From an uncultured Collinsella sp. (lineage in GTDB: Bacteria > Actinomycetota > Coriobacteriia > Coriobacteriales > Coriobacteriaceae), in assembly GCA_902490095.1 (NCBI GenBank), contig CABUCQ010000101.1, positions 1 to 7,725 on the forward strand: 7,725 nucleotides of DNA. The letters are read 5' to 3'. A program made the position numbers and the translations under genes. Positions 1 through 6,068 of the stretch are shown in pieces; position 1 is the stretch's first letter; each line of letters starts with the position of its first letter. Under the pieces are notes generated by a model. It made no database searches, was not told the origin of the DNA, and saw nothing but the letters and a program-made list of their open reading frames with translations.

Positions 1-128
1 CGGCGGAACGTTCTAGCGCGCTCTGATTTTTGGGATGGATCTTCTCCGGCGACTGTTGGCGGAAAATCTATCCCATTTTTATGCTTTGAAATGGGTCTAT
101 CTTTCCGTTACGGATCCCCACACAGGGG

Positions 129-364
129 GCAGTGGGCAAAAAATGCCAAATATGAGTACTGTTGCCATTATAGTGACATATATTTGCACTAAATAATGGG
201 CTCCTAATGAGATTATCTCTCGTTAGGGGCCCATTTTATTGAACATTTGTGGAAATACGTCAGCTCGCCTGACTGGCTGCTATGTCTAAAAGCCTCTAAA
301 ATGCCCCAAATCGCTGCTACTAAAAAGGTAACAGTACTCATATTTGATGTTTTTTGCCCACAGC
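129..364. repeat. About 235-bp block bounded by long inverted repeats
   Basis: The left arm (132-166) and the reverse complement of the right arm (327-361) match at 31 of 35 positions. They share the words GTGGGCAAAAAA and CAAATATGAGTACTGTT. The similarity extends a few bases outward to 129 and 364, and more weakly inward to about 178 and 315. The block is AT-richer than its flanks and encloses a strong hairpin at 195-235. I see no target-site duplication at the edges and no transposase. It could be a MITE-like non-autonomous element, two inverted copies of a dispersed intergenic motif, or a pair of protein-binding regions. Confidence 0.6.
195..240. terminator. Hairpin, probable bidirectional intrinsic terminator
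   Basis: The arms at 195-212 and 218-235 pair over 18 bp, with two G-U wobbles, around a 5-nt loop (TTATC). On the plus strand the stem runs into TTTTATT. On the minus strand the preceding AAATAAT gives a similar U-rich tail. This fits a bidirectional terminator between a gene left of the window and the minus-strand acetyltransferase. It lies inside the larger 129-364 inverted repeat, so it may belong to a repeat element. Confidence 0.55.
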
Positions 365-423
365 TATTTGCAGACCCCTCTATAGGGCGACGCCAACGAG
401 GGTTTCGTCGACTGTGCTACCCA

Positions 424-506
424 AGAATGTCCCCAACGACTAGGTGCGGTTGCTGCCAAGGAGTGTCCCGGGGTGCCGGCACAAAAGGAACGTCCCTAAC
501 TGCCGG
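424..506. repeat. Three degenerate GTCCC-containing units
   Basis: Three 20-bp stretches (424-443, 460-479, 487-506) share the pattern g-g-a-a/g-y-GTCCC followed by a variable tetrad and then GCC/GG-type bases. The second and third agree at 14 of 20 positions, and the first and third at 13 of 20. A perfect 10-bp palindrome, GTGCCGGCAC (473-482), overlaps the second unit. They lie just downstream of the acetyltransferase stop codon. Function is unknown; remnants of a dispersed intergenic repeat are one possibility. Confidence 0.3.
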
Positions 507-508
507 GT

Positions 509-1150
509 TTAGGCTGTTAGATCGAGTTCGTAGAGGAAGCTTTCGCGCGGCATGTCGTGACGGCGCTCTTCGCGGTTGGCGCGGTGCGTGGCCGTGCGCT
601 TAAGGCCGTGCAGCTCGTAGAACTTCCACGAGCAGTTGGAGTCGGTGTACAGGTGCGCCCTCGTCGCTCCAAGCGAGGACAGGTGCGAGACGGCGGCATC
701 GAGCAGAACCGTGCCAACGCCCAGGCCATGGACATCGGGATCGACGGCAAGCAGCGTGACCTCGTTGTCGTGCGGCAACGGGCTGCTCTCGAGCAGGCGG
801 TTATTGGTTCGGATGGTTGCGCGCACAAACGAGAGATACTCGGCGCAGGCATCGGGCTCCAGCTCACGCATCTGCGATAGCAGCGCGCGTTCGGTATCCA
901 TCCAATGTTCTTTAACGGTGGCGCCGGAGCTCTGTCCCGCGCGTGCGAGCGAAATGCCACGCGCCTGACCGTCGATTACGGCAACCTGCGAAAACGTCGA
1001 TGATGAAAGGCAATAGGCGAGGTCGCACGCGGCCTCAAGGCGGTTGTACTCATCGTTATCCGAATTGTTATGCCAAAGCTGCTGCAGAATCAGCGCGATG
1101 GCGTCGAAGTCTTCGGTATCAAACGGTCGGTAGAGAACCCGCGAGACCAT
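509..1150 (-). CDS. GNAT-family N-acetyltransferase
   Basis: This 213-residue protein probably transfers an acetyl group from acetyl-CoA to an amine; the substrate cannot be told from the sequence. The GNAT core is in the C-terminal half. Strand beta-4 (VTLLAVDPDV, 131-140) leads straight into the acetyl-CoA pyrophosphate loop HGLGVG (141-146) and a helix (TVLLDAAVSHL). FYELHGLKR (177-185) is the usual GNAT motif-B end. The N-terminal 120 residues are more variable and longer than in minimal GNATs, perhaps giving a substrate-specific lid. The ATG at 1150-1148 is preceded on the minus strand by AAAGAGG, about 4 nt away, which supports this start. The gene is transcribed alone, divergently from purH. 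The family is solid; a specific role is not assignable. Confidence 0.88.
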   Translation of the reverse strand: MVSRVLYRPFDTEDFDAIALILQQLWHNNSDNDEYNRLEAACDLAYCLSSSTFSQVAVIDGQARGISLARAGQSSGATVKEHWMDTERALLSQMRELEPDACAEYLSFVRATIRTNNRLLESSPLPHDNEVTLLAVDPDVHGLGVGTVLLDAAVSHLSSLGATRAHLYTDSNCSWKFYELHGLKRTATHRANREERRHDMPRESFLYELDLTA

Positions 1151-1186
1151 GGTGCCTCTTTCTTTTGCGGATGCATATCGAGCACA

Positions 1187-1192
1187 ATTCTA
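1187..1192 (-). promoter_or_regulatory. Possible -10 element for the acetyltransferase gene
   Basis: Read on the minus strand this is TAGAAT, a 5-of-6 match to the bacterial -10 hexamer, about 37 nt upstream of the acetyltransferase start codon. No good -35 hexamer lies at the expected distance (the hexamer 17 nt upstream reads ATAATT), so the call is tentative. Confidence 0.3.
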
Positions 1193-1244
1193 CCACGCCA
1201 TTGGCATCTAATTATGGTGCCCCTGTGTTCCATGAACTCACCGT

Positions 1245-1427
1245 GCCCGGTGCCGGGCCCATCCCCTCTGCTCGCAAACTTTTTCTGCACATGCGCCCGT
1301 TGCGGGGTGCATCGATGCGCTCGATGCGCTACATTGAATCAGTATTTTCAATGCCGCTGCGCGAGCGCTGCAGATCGACGTATCACCGACTCACAGAGCA
1401 CGGCGGCGTACCAGACAGGAGGACTGC
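1245..1427 (+). promoter_or_regulatory. purH upstream region with hairpins and ribosome binding site
   Basis: The 277-bp gap between the divergent genes holds no gene. On the purH side it contains a GC-rich hairpin (GCCCGG 1245-1250 with CCGGGC 1253-1258), a perfect 9-bp tandem duplication TCGATGCGC (1312-1320 and 1321-1329), and a 7-bp inverted repeat CATTGAA/TTCAATG (1332-1338 and 1347-1353). A textbook Shine-Dalgarno AGGAGG (1417-1422) sits 5 nt before the purH ATG and fixes that start. I see no convincing sigma-70 promoter and no recognisable riboswitch. The 1332-1353 repeat could be a repressor site or a leader hairpin; this is unproven. Confidence 0.4.
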
Positions 1428-3035
1428 ATGGGATCTGATGTGAAGATCGCACGCGCGTTGATCTCGGTTACCGATAAGACGGGCGTCGTCGATTTCGCAC
1501 GGACGCTGGTCGATGACTTTGGCGTCGAGATCATCTCTACGGGCGGCACGGCTCGTGCCATCGAGGACGCGGGCGTTCCCGTAACCCCCATCGAGGAGTT
1601 CACGGGCTATCCCGAGATGATGGACGGCCGCGTTAAGACCCTGCACCCCAAGGTCCACGGCGCGCTGCTGGCCCGCCGCGATTCCGAGCAGCACATGCAG
1701 GAGGCCGCTGAGCACGGCATTAAACTGATCGACCTGGTCGTCGTCAACCTGTACGAGTTCGAGAAGACCGTTGCCAACCCTGAGGTCACCTTCGCGGATG
1801 CTATCGAGCACATCGACATCGGTGGCCCCTCCATGCTGCGCTCTGCTGCCAAGAACGCCGCGAGCGTTACCGTCATCTCCGACCCGGCCGACTATGATGC
1901 CGTCCTAGCCGAGATGCACGAGACCGGTGGCTGCACCACGCTTTCCACCCGTCGTCGCCTGCAGGTGAAGGTCTACCAGACCACCGCCGCCTACGACACG
2001 GCTATCTCCCGTTGGCTTGCCGCCCAGGCAAGCGACGTGGCGGACACCTCTGCCAAGCTCGAGATCTCGCTGGAGAAGGTCGACGACCTGCGCTATGGCG
2101 AGAATCCTCAGCAGAAGGCCACGGTCTATCGCTTTGCCGAGGGTTGCGAGAACACCGCGAGCTCGCAGTTCCCGCTCGTGGGCTCCGAGCAGATCCAGGG
2201 CAAGCCGCTCAGCTACAACAACTATCTGGACGCCGACGCCGCCTGGAACCTGGTCCGCGAGTTCGACGAGCCGGCCTGCGTAATCCTCAAGCACCAGAAC
2301 CCCTGCGGTTCCGCCGTTGCCGAGGACATCACGGCCGCCTACGACCGCGCCTTCGCCTGCGATCCCAAGAGCGCCTTTGGCGGCATCATCGCCTGCAACC
2401 GCGAGGTTCCCTTTGATCTGGTTGAGCATTTTGCCGATCAAAACAAGCAGTTCGTCGAGGTTATCATCGCCCCGAGCTACACCGCCGAGGCACTCGAGCG
2501 CATGGCTAAGCGCCCCAACCTGCGCGTGCTGGCTACCGGCGGCGTGGACCACGGCGCCCAGGTGGAGCTGCGCTCCGTCGACGGCGGCATGCTGGTACAG
2601 GAAGTCGACCACGTGACCGAGGATCCCGCGACCTTTACGTTCCCCACCGACCGCAAGCCCACCGACGCCGAGATGGCCGAGCTCGAGTTTGCCTGGAAGG
2701 TCTGCAAGGGCGTTAAGTCCAACGCCATCTTGGTTTCCAAGGGCAAGGCCGGCATTGGCATGGGCCCGGGTCAGCCTAACCGCGTTGACTCTGCGCTGCT
2801 TGCCTGCGAGCGCGCCGAGGACTTCTGCGAGCGCGAGGGCGTGGAGAAGGGCGGCTTTGCCTGTGCAAGCGACGCGTTCTTCCCGTTCCGCGACAATGTT
2901 GACGTGCTCGCCGCGCACGGTGTGACCTGCATCATCCAGCCCGGTGGCTCCAAGCGCGACGATGAGAGCATCCAGGCCTGCAATGAGCATGGCATCGCGA
3001 TGGTCTTTACGGGTGCCAGGCATTTCCGCCACTAA
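1428..3035 (+). CDS. purH: Bifunctional AICAR formyltransferase / IMP cyclohydrolase
   Basis: PurH catalyses the last two steps of de novo purine synthesis in the cytoplasm: formylation of AICAR using 10-formyl-tetrahydrofolate, then ring closure of FAICAR to IMP. The 535 residues match the usual length. The N-terminal MGS-like cyclohydrolase domain covers roughly 8-150, with ALISVTDKTG (10-19), STGGTARAI (37-45), DGRVKTLHPKVHGALLARR (66-84) and DIGGPSMLRSAAKN (130-143). The transformylase domain follows, with DLRYGENPQQ (220-229), GKPLSYNN (258-265) and the catalytic Lys-His pair K288-H289 in ILKHQNPCG. It also has SAFGGI (315-320) and the family's terminal GARHFRH. The ATG has AGGAGG 5 nt upstream. 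The gene appears monocistronic here, with a terminator about 200 nt downstream and no other pur gene in the window. Antisense frames over it are shadows. Confidence 0.98.
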   Translation: MGSDVKIARALISVTDKTGVVDFARTLVDDFGVEIISTGGTARAIEDAGVPVTPIEEFTGYPEMMDGRVKTLHPKVHGALLARRDSEQHMQEAAEHGIKLIDLVVVNLYEFEKTVANPEVTFADAIEHIDIGGPSMLRSAAKNAASVTVISDPADYDAVLAEMHETGGCTTLSTRRRLQVKVYQTTAAYDTAISRWLAAQASDVADTSAKLEISLEKVDDLRYGENPQQKATVYRFAEGCENTASSQFPLVGSEQIQGKPLSYNNYLDADAAWNLVREFDEPACVILKHQNPCGSAVAEDITAAYDRAFACDPKSAFGGIIACNREVPFDLVEHFADQNKQFVEVIIAPSYTAEALERMAKRPNLRVLATGGVDHGAQVELRSVDGGMLVQEVDHVTEDPATFTFPTDRKPTDAEMAELEFAWKVCKGVKSNAILVSKGKAGIGMGPGQPNRVDSALLACERAEDFCEREGVEKGGFACASDAFFPFRDNVDVLAAHGVTCIIQPGGSKRDDESIQACNEHGIAMVFTGARHFRH

Positions 3036-3039
3036 TATC

Positions 3040-3067
3040 GTTACGCGGTTTTACCAAATCGCGTAAC
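3040..3067 (+). other. Stop-proximal hairpin after purH
   Basis: Four bases after the purH stop, arms 3040-3051 and 3056-3067 form a 12-bp stem (outer GTTACGCG/CGCGTAAC perfect, one G-U inside) closed by a TACC tetraloop. No U-run follows, so it is not a canonical intrinsic terminator. A 3'-end stabiliser of the purH transcript or a protein-binding palindrome are possible roles. Confidence 0.55.
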
Positions 3068-3080
3068 TGCTCGACGCTGC

Positions 3081-3180
3081 GCCGGCCCCAAGCACCTCAT
3101 CTCGCCGCTCAAACCGTCGCTCGCGTACAGAAGTACGCGTCGCTCCTCTTTCGCGGCGACCTGAGGCACTTGGTGCTGGC
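3081..3180. repeat. REP-like long imperfect palindrome
   Basis: The arms 3088-3108 and 3153-3173 pair at 17 of 21 positions. A looser outer stem (3081-3087 with 3174-3180) and a central GCGTAC-AGAA-GTACGC hairpin (3123-3138) complete a roughly 100-nt fold. It is GC-rich, non-coding and sits between purH and its terminator. Its size and stacked arms resemble repetitive extragenic palindromes, but copy number elsewhere in the genome cannot be seen from here. Confidence 0.5.
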
Positions 3181-3237
3181 TCGCTGGCTTGTGCTCCACC
3201 AGCGGTATTGGCTCGCCCCGAACTAAAGCTATCTATT

Positions 3238-3271
3238 GCCGTCCGTGCCGGTTGGTGCGGGCGGCTTTTTT
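3238..3271 (+). terminator. Rho-independent terminator
   Basis: Arms 3238-3249 and 3254-3265 form a 12-bp GC-rich stem with three G-U wobbles and a GGTT loop, followed immediately by six T residues (3266-3271). It is the most likely end of the purH transcript and lies only about 40 nt before the next gene. It could also work as an attenuator if that gene is partly read from upstream. Confidence 0.8.
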
Positions 3272-3312
3272 GGGTATAACGGTGCGGTGTATGTTTTTGA
3301 GAAAGGTTGGAT

Positions 3313-4020
3313 ATGGCCGTTGTGGATGATGCCGAGCTGTTTGGCAATGCCGAGGATCAGCGTGCGTACGAGGACTTTTGCGCCAATCAGGAGGCGGTCG
3401 AGAAGTTTACGCTCGACAAGCCCGCGCTTGTCTGCCGTTGGCGCATGTCCAATAAAAAGGTGCCCATGCTCAACCGCCACATTCGCGCACTGTCCGAGCG
3501 CTTGGTGCAGGGCGAGCCGCTTACCCATAACATGCTCAGCTGGGCCAAGCAGCACGTTGAGTGGTCGCTTGCCGAGGGCGATTACACCGCACGCGACGGC
3601 GTGCTCATGCTGGTGATCGACGTCAACGGCAACGCCGCCATGACGGTGGGGGAGTACGAGCCGCTAACCGATACGTCGGCCAAGGCGCTGCGTGCCCGCT
3701 CCGCCGAGGCCCGCTCCGAGGCCGACGAGACCGGCGTGGCGCCCGAGCTGCTCGCCGCCGTCAACAACGGCGAGCTTGCCTTTGTGGCGCCGGCGGACGA
3801 GTGCCTGTGCGGCACGGCGACGCTCATTGAGCAGCTGGCCCAGACCAAGGGCATCCCGGTCACGCGTGTAGACATTCCCGCGCAGCTTAAGGGCGCGTTG
3901 TTCCTGGTGAGCGACGAGCACGGCGTGGTCCCCGCAACTGAGACGGACGCCGCTGAGGCGGACGCTGCTATGGTCACCTTCTTCGCCGACGGCTACGAAA
4001 AGCTCCGCGCCCGTCGCTAA
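3313..4020 (+). CDS. Hypothetical protein, 235 residues
   Basis: I do not recognise this family. The product is acidic, with no signal peptide or membrane segment, so it is probably cytoplasmic. An N-terminal half (about 35-115) contains CRWRMSNKKVPMLNRHIRAL and a predicted strand LMLVIDVNGNAAMTVGEYEPL (98-118). An Ala/Glu/Arg-rich helical linker follows (about 121-140). The C-terminal half holds AFVAPADECLCGTATLIEQL (156-175) and ends in an Ala/Asp/Glu-rich tail plus a basic RARR. The CGTA...PVTRVDI stretch faintly recalls aminotransferase class IV proteins, but I see no catalytic lysine context, so I do not assign that. The ATG at 3313 is preferred over the in-frame TTG at 3307 because AAAGG (3302-3306) is 6 nt before the ATG and abuts the TTG. 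The codon use matches a resident gene. Confidence 0.8.
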   Translation: MAVVDDAELFGNAEDQRAYEDFCANQEAVEKFTLDKPALVCRWRMSNKKVPMLNRHIRALSERLVQGEPLTHNMLSWAKQHVEWSLAEGDYTARDGVLMLVIDVNGNAAMTVGEYEPLTDTSAKALRARSAEARSEADETGVAPELLAAVNNGELAFVAPADECLCGTATLIEQLAQTKGIPVTRVDIPAQLKGALFLVSDEHGVVPATETDAAEADAAMVTFFADGYEKLRARR

Positions 4021-4069
4021 ATGATTATTCTGGGACGGGGATTTAATAATCATTTTGGTCCCCGTTCCC
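4019..4069. repeat. Two interleaved inverted repeats (pseudoknot topology)
   Basis: Arm a (4019-4029, AAATGATTATT) is a perfect 11-bp inverse of 4045-4055. Arm b (4032-4041, GGGACGGGGA) pairs with 4059-4069 except for one extra base. The order is a-b-a'-b', so the two helices are either mutually exclusive or form an H-type pseudoknot in RNA. Arm a begins inside the stop codon of the preceding gene, and the element lies 130 nt before the response-regulator start. There is no proper U-run for termination. A switch, a dispersed repeat or a protein site are all possible. Confidence 0.5.
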
Positions 4070-4199
4070 GTCGCGAGCGTAAGGCGGACAAAACGCCCCC
4101 GCTCGCGAACAGTTCTGTCACCTTGGCGACGTGCGTGGCGCGCACCTGCAGTTTCGCAGCCATAATGGTGGCAAGACAACCAAGAGGGGAGCGGAATCC

Positions 4200-4871
4200 A
4201 TGGCGCTGATCTATATCGTTGAGGACGACGAGCCCATTCGTCGCGAACTTGCCGACATCCTTGCCCGTGCCGGTTTTGAGGTCGAGGCCTGCGAATCGTT
4301 CGAGCATGTTTCGCGCGATATTCTCGCCGCCGCGCCCGACTTGGTGCTGCTCGACCTGACGCTTCCCGTCAAGGACGGCCAGCATATCTGCCATGAGGTT
4401 CGCCGCGAATCCGAGGTTCCCATCATCGTCCTCACTTCGCGCACGACCGAGATTGACGAGGTCATGGCCATGACGCTCGGCGCGGACGACTTTGTTCCCA
4501 AGCCCTACAGCGCGCGCGTGCTCGTGGCCCGCATCAATGCCTTGCTGCGTCGCACCGCGGCGGCGGGCGAGCGCAGCACGCTCGTCCACAAGGGGCTGGA
4601 GCTCGACCTCGCCCGCTCCATGGTCACCAACATGCAAACCGGCACCAGTACCGAGCTCACCAAAAACGAGCTGCGTATCCTCTCGCTGCTTCTGAGCCGT
4701 GCGGGCAAGATCGTCTCGCGCTCGGCCATCATGCAGGACCTGTGGGATTCCGACGCCTTCGTGGACGACAATACGCTCACCGTCAACATCAACCGCCTGC
4801 GCACCACGCTCGAAAAAATCGGCATCAAGGGGTATTTGACCACGCACCGCGGTCAGGGCTATTCGATCTAG
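4200..4871 (+). CDS. OmpR/PhoB-family response regulator, BceR-like
   Basis: This is a 223-residue DNA-binding response regulator, the output half of a two-component system with the kinase 9 nt downstream. The receiver domain (about 2-115) has the acidic pair E8-D9-D10, phosphoacceptor D52 in LVLLDLTLP, T79 and K101 in FVPKPY. A winged-helix domain (about 125-223) includes ELTKNELRIL, GKIVSR and VDDNTLTVNINRLR, ending GQGYSI. The LTKNE and DNTLTVNINRLR wording closely follows Bacillus BceR, whose group controls resistance to cell-wall-active peptides. The ATG at 4200 is chosen because GAGGGGA (4184-4190) lies 9 nt upstream. An in-frame GTG at 4131 would add 23 residues that do not belong to the receiver fold. 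The regulated genes are not visible in the window. Confidence 0.93.
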   Translation: MALIYIVEDDEPIRRELADILARAGFEVEACESFEHVSRDILAAAPDLVLLDLTLPVKDGQHICHEVRRESEVPIIVLTSRTTEIDEVMAMTLGADDFVPKPYSARVLVARINALLRRTAAAGERSTLVHKGLELDLARSMVTNMQTGTSTELTKNELRILSLLLSRAGKIVSRSAIMQDLWDSDAFVDDNTLTVNINRLRTTLEKIGIKGYLTTHRGQGYSI

Positions 4872-4880
4872 GGGCCGGCT

Positions 4881-5924
4881 ATGTCGTTTGCCAAGTTCTT
4901 TAAAGATGCGCTGCTTCCCGTCGCCGTGTGGACGTGCGGCGTGCTGTTGAGCTGCTTTGTGCTGACGGTCGCCGGCGCACCCGTTTCCATCGTGGTCGTG
5001 GCGGTCGGCGTGTCCTATATCTTTGGTATGCTCGGCATCGTGATCGAGTACGTTCGCCGTCGCCGTTTTCTGCGTCAGTTGGAGCGCGCGGCAGAGGAGC
5101 TCGAGAGTCCCGCATGGGTGCAGGAGATGGTGCAATGCCCGACCTATGCCGAGGGCGAGCTCGAATACGAGGTCTTGCGCCGGGTGGGCAAAGCCGCTTG
5201 CGACGAGGTTGCCGAAGGCAGACGTCAGACCGATGACTATCGCGACTATATCGAGAGCTGGGTCCACGAGGCCAAGCTGCCTCTGGCGGCAGCCCATCTG
5301 ATTTTGGAAAACCTGGACGGCAGCGAAGATGATCTGTCGCGCGTAGATGACCTCGGTCGCGAGCTTGCCCGCGTGGAGCGCTATATCGACCAGGCGCTCT
5401 ACTATGCGCGCTCGGAGGTTGTGGAGCGCGATTACCTGATTCGTCGCTGGGACCTTAAGACCTTGGTGACGGGTGCGATTAAAGCCAACGCCCGCGAGCT
5501 CATCGCGGCGCACATGGCTCCGGTGTGCGAGAACCTCGACTTTGAGGTCTTTACCGACGAGAAGTGGCTCGAGTTTATTCTGGGCCAGCTCATTCAGAAC
5601 AGCATTAAATATGCGCGTGAGGACGGCGCAAAGATCGTGTTTTCGGGTGCCTTGCTGGACGAGGGCCTGGCGAGCGAGCGCATCGAGCTTACCGTTGCCG
5701 ACAATGGCTGCGGCGTGTGTGCGGCAGACCTGCCACGCGTGTTCGAGAAGGGCTTTACCGGCGACAACGGCCGCGCCACCAAGCGCGCAACAGGCATCGG
5801 CCTCTACCTGGTGGCGCGTCTGTGCTCCAAGATGGGCATCGACGTCACCGCATCGTCCGAGCCGGGCGAAGGCTTCGTCGTCACGTTCGCTTTTTCAACG
5901 AACAAGTTCCAATACTTTGAGTAG
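4881..5924 (+). CDS. BceS-like intramembrane-sensing histidine kinase
   Basis: This 347-residue sensor kinase is the partner of the upstream regulator. Two hydrophobic segments (about 11-31 and 35-57) are separated by only a few residues, so there is no extracellular sensor domain; a basic RRRR (59-62) then marks the cytoplasmic side. The dimerisation helix carries phosphoacceptor H129 in WVHEAKLPLAAAHL (HxxKxPL). The ATPase domain shows N240 in QLIQNSIKY, the G1 box DNGCGV (274-279), VFEKGFTG (287-294), the G2 box GIGLYL (305-310) and GEGF (329-332). All expected catalytic boxes are present. The layout and wording match Bacillus BceS, which detects antimicrobial peptides through a BceAB transporter, but no such transporter lies in this window. 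The ATG has a weak GGGG before it, and translational coupling to the regulator is likely. Confidence 0.93.
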   Translation: MSFAKFFKDALLPVAVWTCGVLLSCFVLTVAGAPVSIVVVAVGVSYIFGMLGIVIEYVRRRRFLRQLERAAEELESPAWVQEMVQCPTYAEGELEYEVLRRVGKAACDEVAEGRRQTDDYRDYIESWVHEAKLPLAAAHLILENLDGSEDDLSRVDDLGRELARVERYIDQALYYARSEVVERDYLIRRWDLKTLVTGAIKANARELIAAHMAPVCENLDFEVFTDEKWLEFILGQLIQNSIKYAREDGAKIVFSGALLDEGLASERIELTVADNGCGVCAADLPRVFEKGFTGDNGRATKRATGIGLYLVARLCSKMGIDVTASSEPGEGFVVTFAFSTNKFQYFE

Positions 5925-5942
5925 TCAGCCCGTATGGCGTAG

Positions 5943-6004
5943 CCGTTCAGGATCTGCCCATCTAAGAAAATATCAGGCTTCTCGGTAGCTATATTCCTGA
6001 ACGG
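5943..6004. repeat. 10-bp perfect inverted repeat ending in operator 1
   Basis: CCGTTCAGGA (5943-5952) is the exact inverse of TCCTGAACGG (5995-6004), with 42 nt between. The right arm covers the first half and the whole spacer of operator 1 upstream of hipB; the left arm lies 18 nt after the kinase stop. In a read-through transcript the arms would form a long-looped hairpin. No U-run follows, and no other terminator is evident between the kinase and hipB. Confidence 0.4.
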
Positions 6005-6012
6005 GAACATTG
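5989..6012. promoter_or_regulatory. Candidate HipB operator 1
   Basis: This is an imperfect palindrome, CTATATTC (5989-5996), 8-nt spacer, GAACATTG (6005-6012). The right arm differs by one base from the GAACATAG of operator 2. It is the most distal of three sites, each centred exactly 39 bp from the next. HipB proteins are known to bind dyads with 8-nt spacers upstream of hipBA, so the geometry fits, although the half-site sequence is not the E. coli one. Confidence 0.6.
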
Positions 6013-6027
6013 CTAATGTAGCAAACA

Positions 6028-6051
6028 CTATATTCCCGTACATGAACATAG
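6028..6051. promoter_or_regulatory. Candidate HipB operator 2
   Basis: The arms are CTATATTC (6028-6035) and GAACATAG (6044-6051) around an 8-nt spacer. Their dyad matches at 7 of 8 positions. The site covers the -35 region expected for the TATACT element at 6063-6068, so occupancy should block RNA polymerase. It is in the same orientation as operator 1 and inverted relative to operator 3. Confidence 0.7.
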
Positions 6052-6062
6052 TTCCACGGTTT

Positions 6063-6068
6063 TATACT
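6063..6068 (+). promoter_or_regulatory. Probable -10 element of the hipBA promoter
   Basis: TATACT matches the -10 consensus at 5 of 6 positions and lies about 34 nt before the hipB start. The hexamers 16-18 nt upstream are poor -35 matches and fall inside operator 2. The element itself overlaps the first bases of operator 3. This arrangement suits an autorepressed promoter. Confidence 0.45.

Larger units (their letters stand above)
1..508. other. Gene-free region carrying several repeats
   Basis: I see no supportable gene here. The open frames are short, lack ribosome binding sites and do not resemble proteins I know. What the stretch holds is structure. There is a weak imperfect inverted repeat at 60-78/89-107 (CGGAAA and CCCATTT ends conserved, middle diverged). 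There is a short CCCC-ACACA-GGGG hairpin near 116-128. The large inverted-repeat block 129-364 and the GTCCC-containing units at 424-506 are described separately. The region is the 3' flank of the minus-strand acetyltransferase gene and presumably the 3' or 5' flank of a gene beyond the left edge. Confidence 0.6.

Noticed and set aside
247..603. Plus-strand open frame in the left gap
   Set aside because: It starts inside the inverted-repeat block, overlaps the acetyltransferase 3' end antisense, lacks a ribosome binding site and has an Arg/Cys-rich composition.
1905..3032. Open frame of 375 codons antisense to purH
   Set aside because: Its Ala/Gly/Leu/Val-rich product mirrors purH codons; purH is unmistakable on the other strand.
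4131..4199. GTG start giving the response regulator 23 extra N-terminal residues
   Set aside because: No ribosome binding site precedes it, and the receiver domain begins naturally at the ATG at 4200, which has one.
4050..5513. Open frame of 487 codons antisense to the response regulator and kinase genes
   Set aside because: It lies opposite two clear genes with complete catalytic motifs, has a low-complexity His/Gln/Gly-rich product and no sensible start signal. Long antisense frames are expected in GC-rich DNA.
5804..6049. Minus-strand 81-codon frame over the kinase end and the hipBA operators
   Set aside because: The piece over the gap reads somewhat protein-like (EKPDIFLDGQILNGYAIR), but the frame continues antisense into the kinase and its start lies within operator 2. 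A gene remnant cannot be excluded but is not supported.
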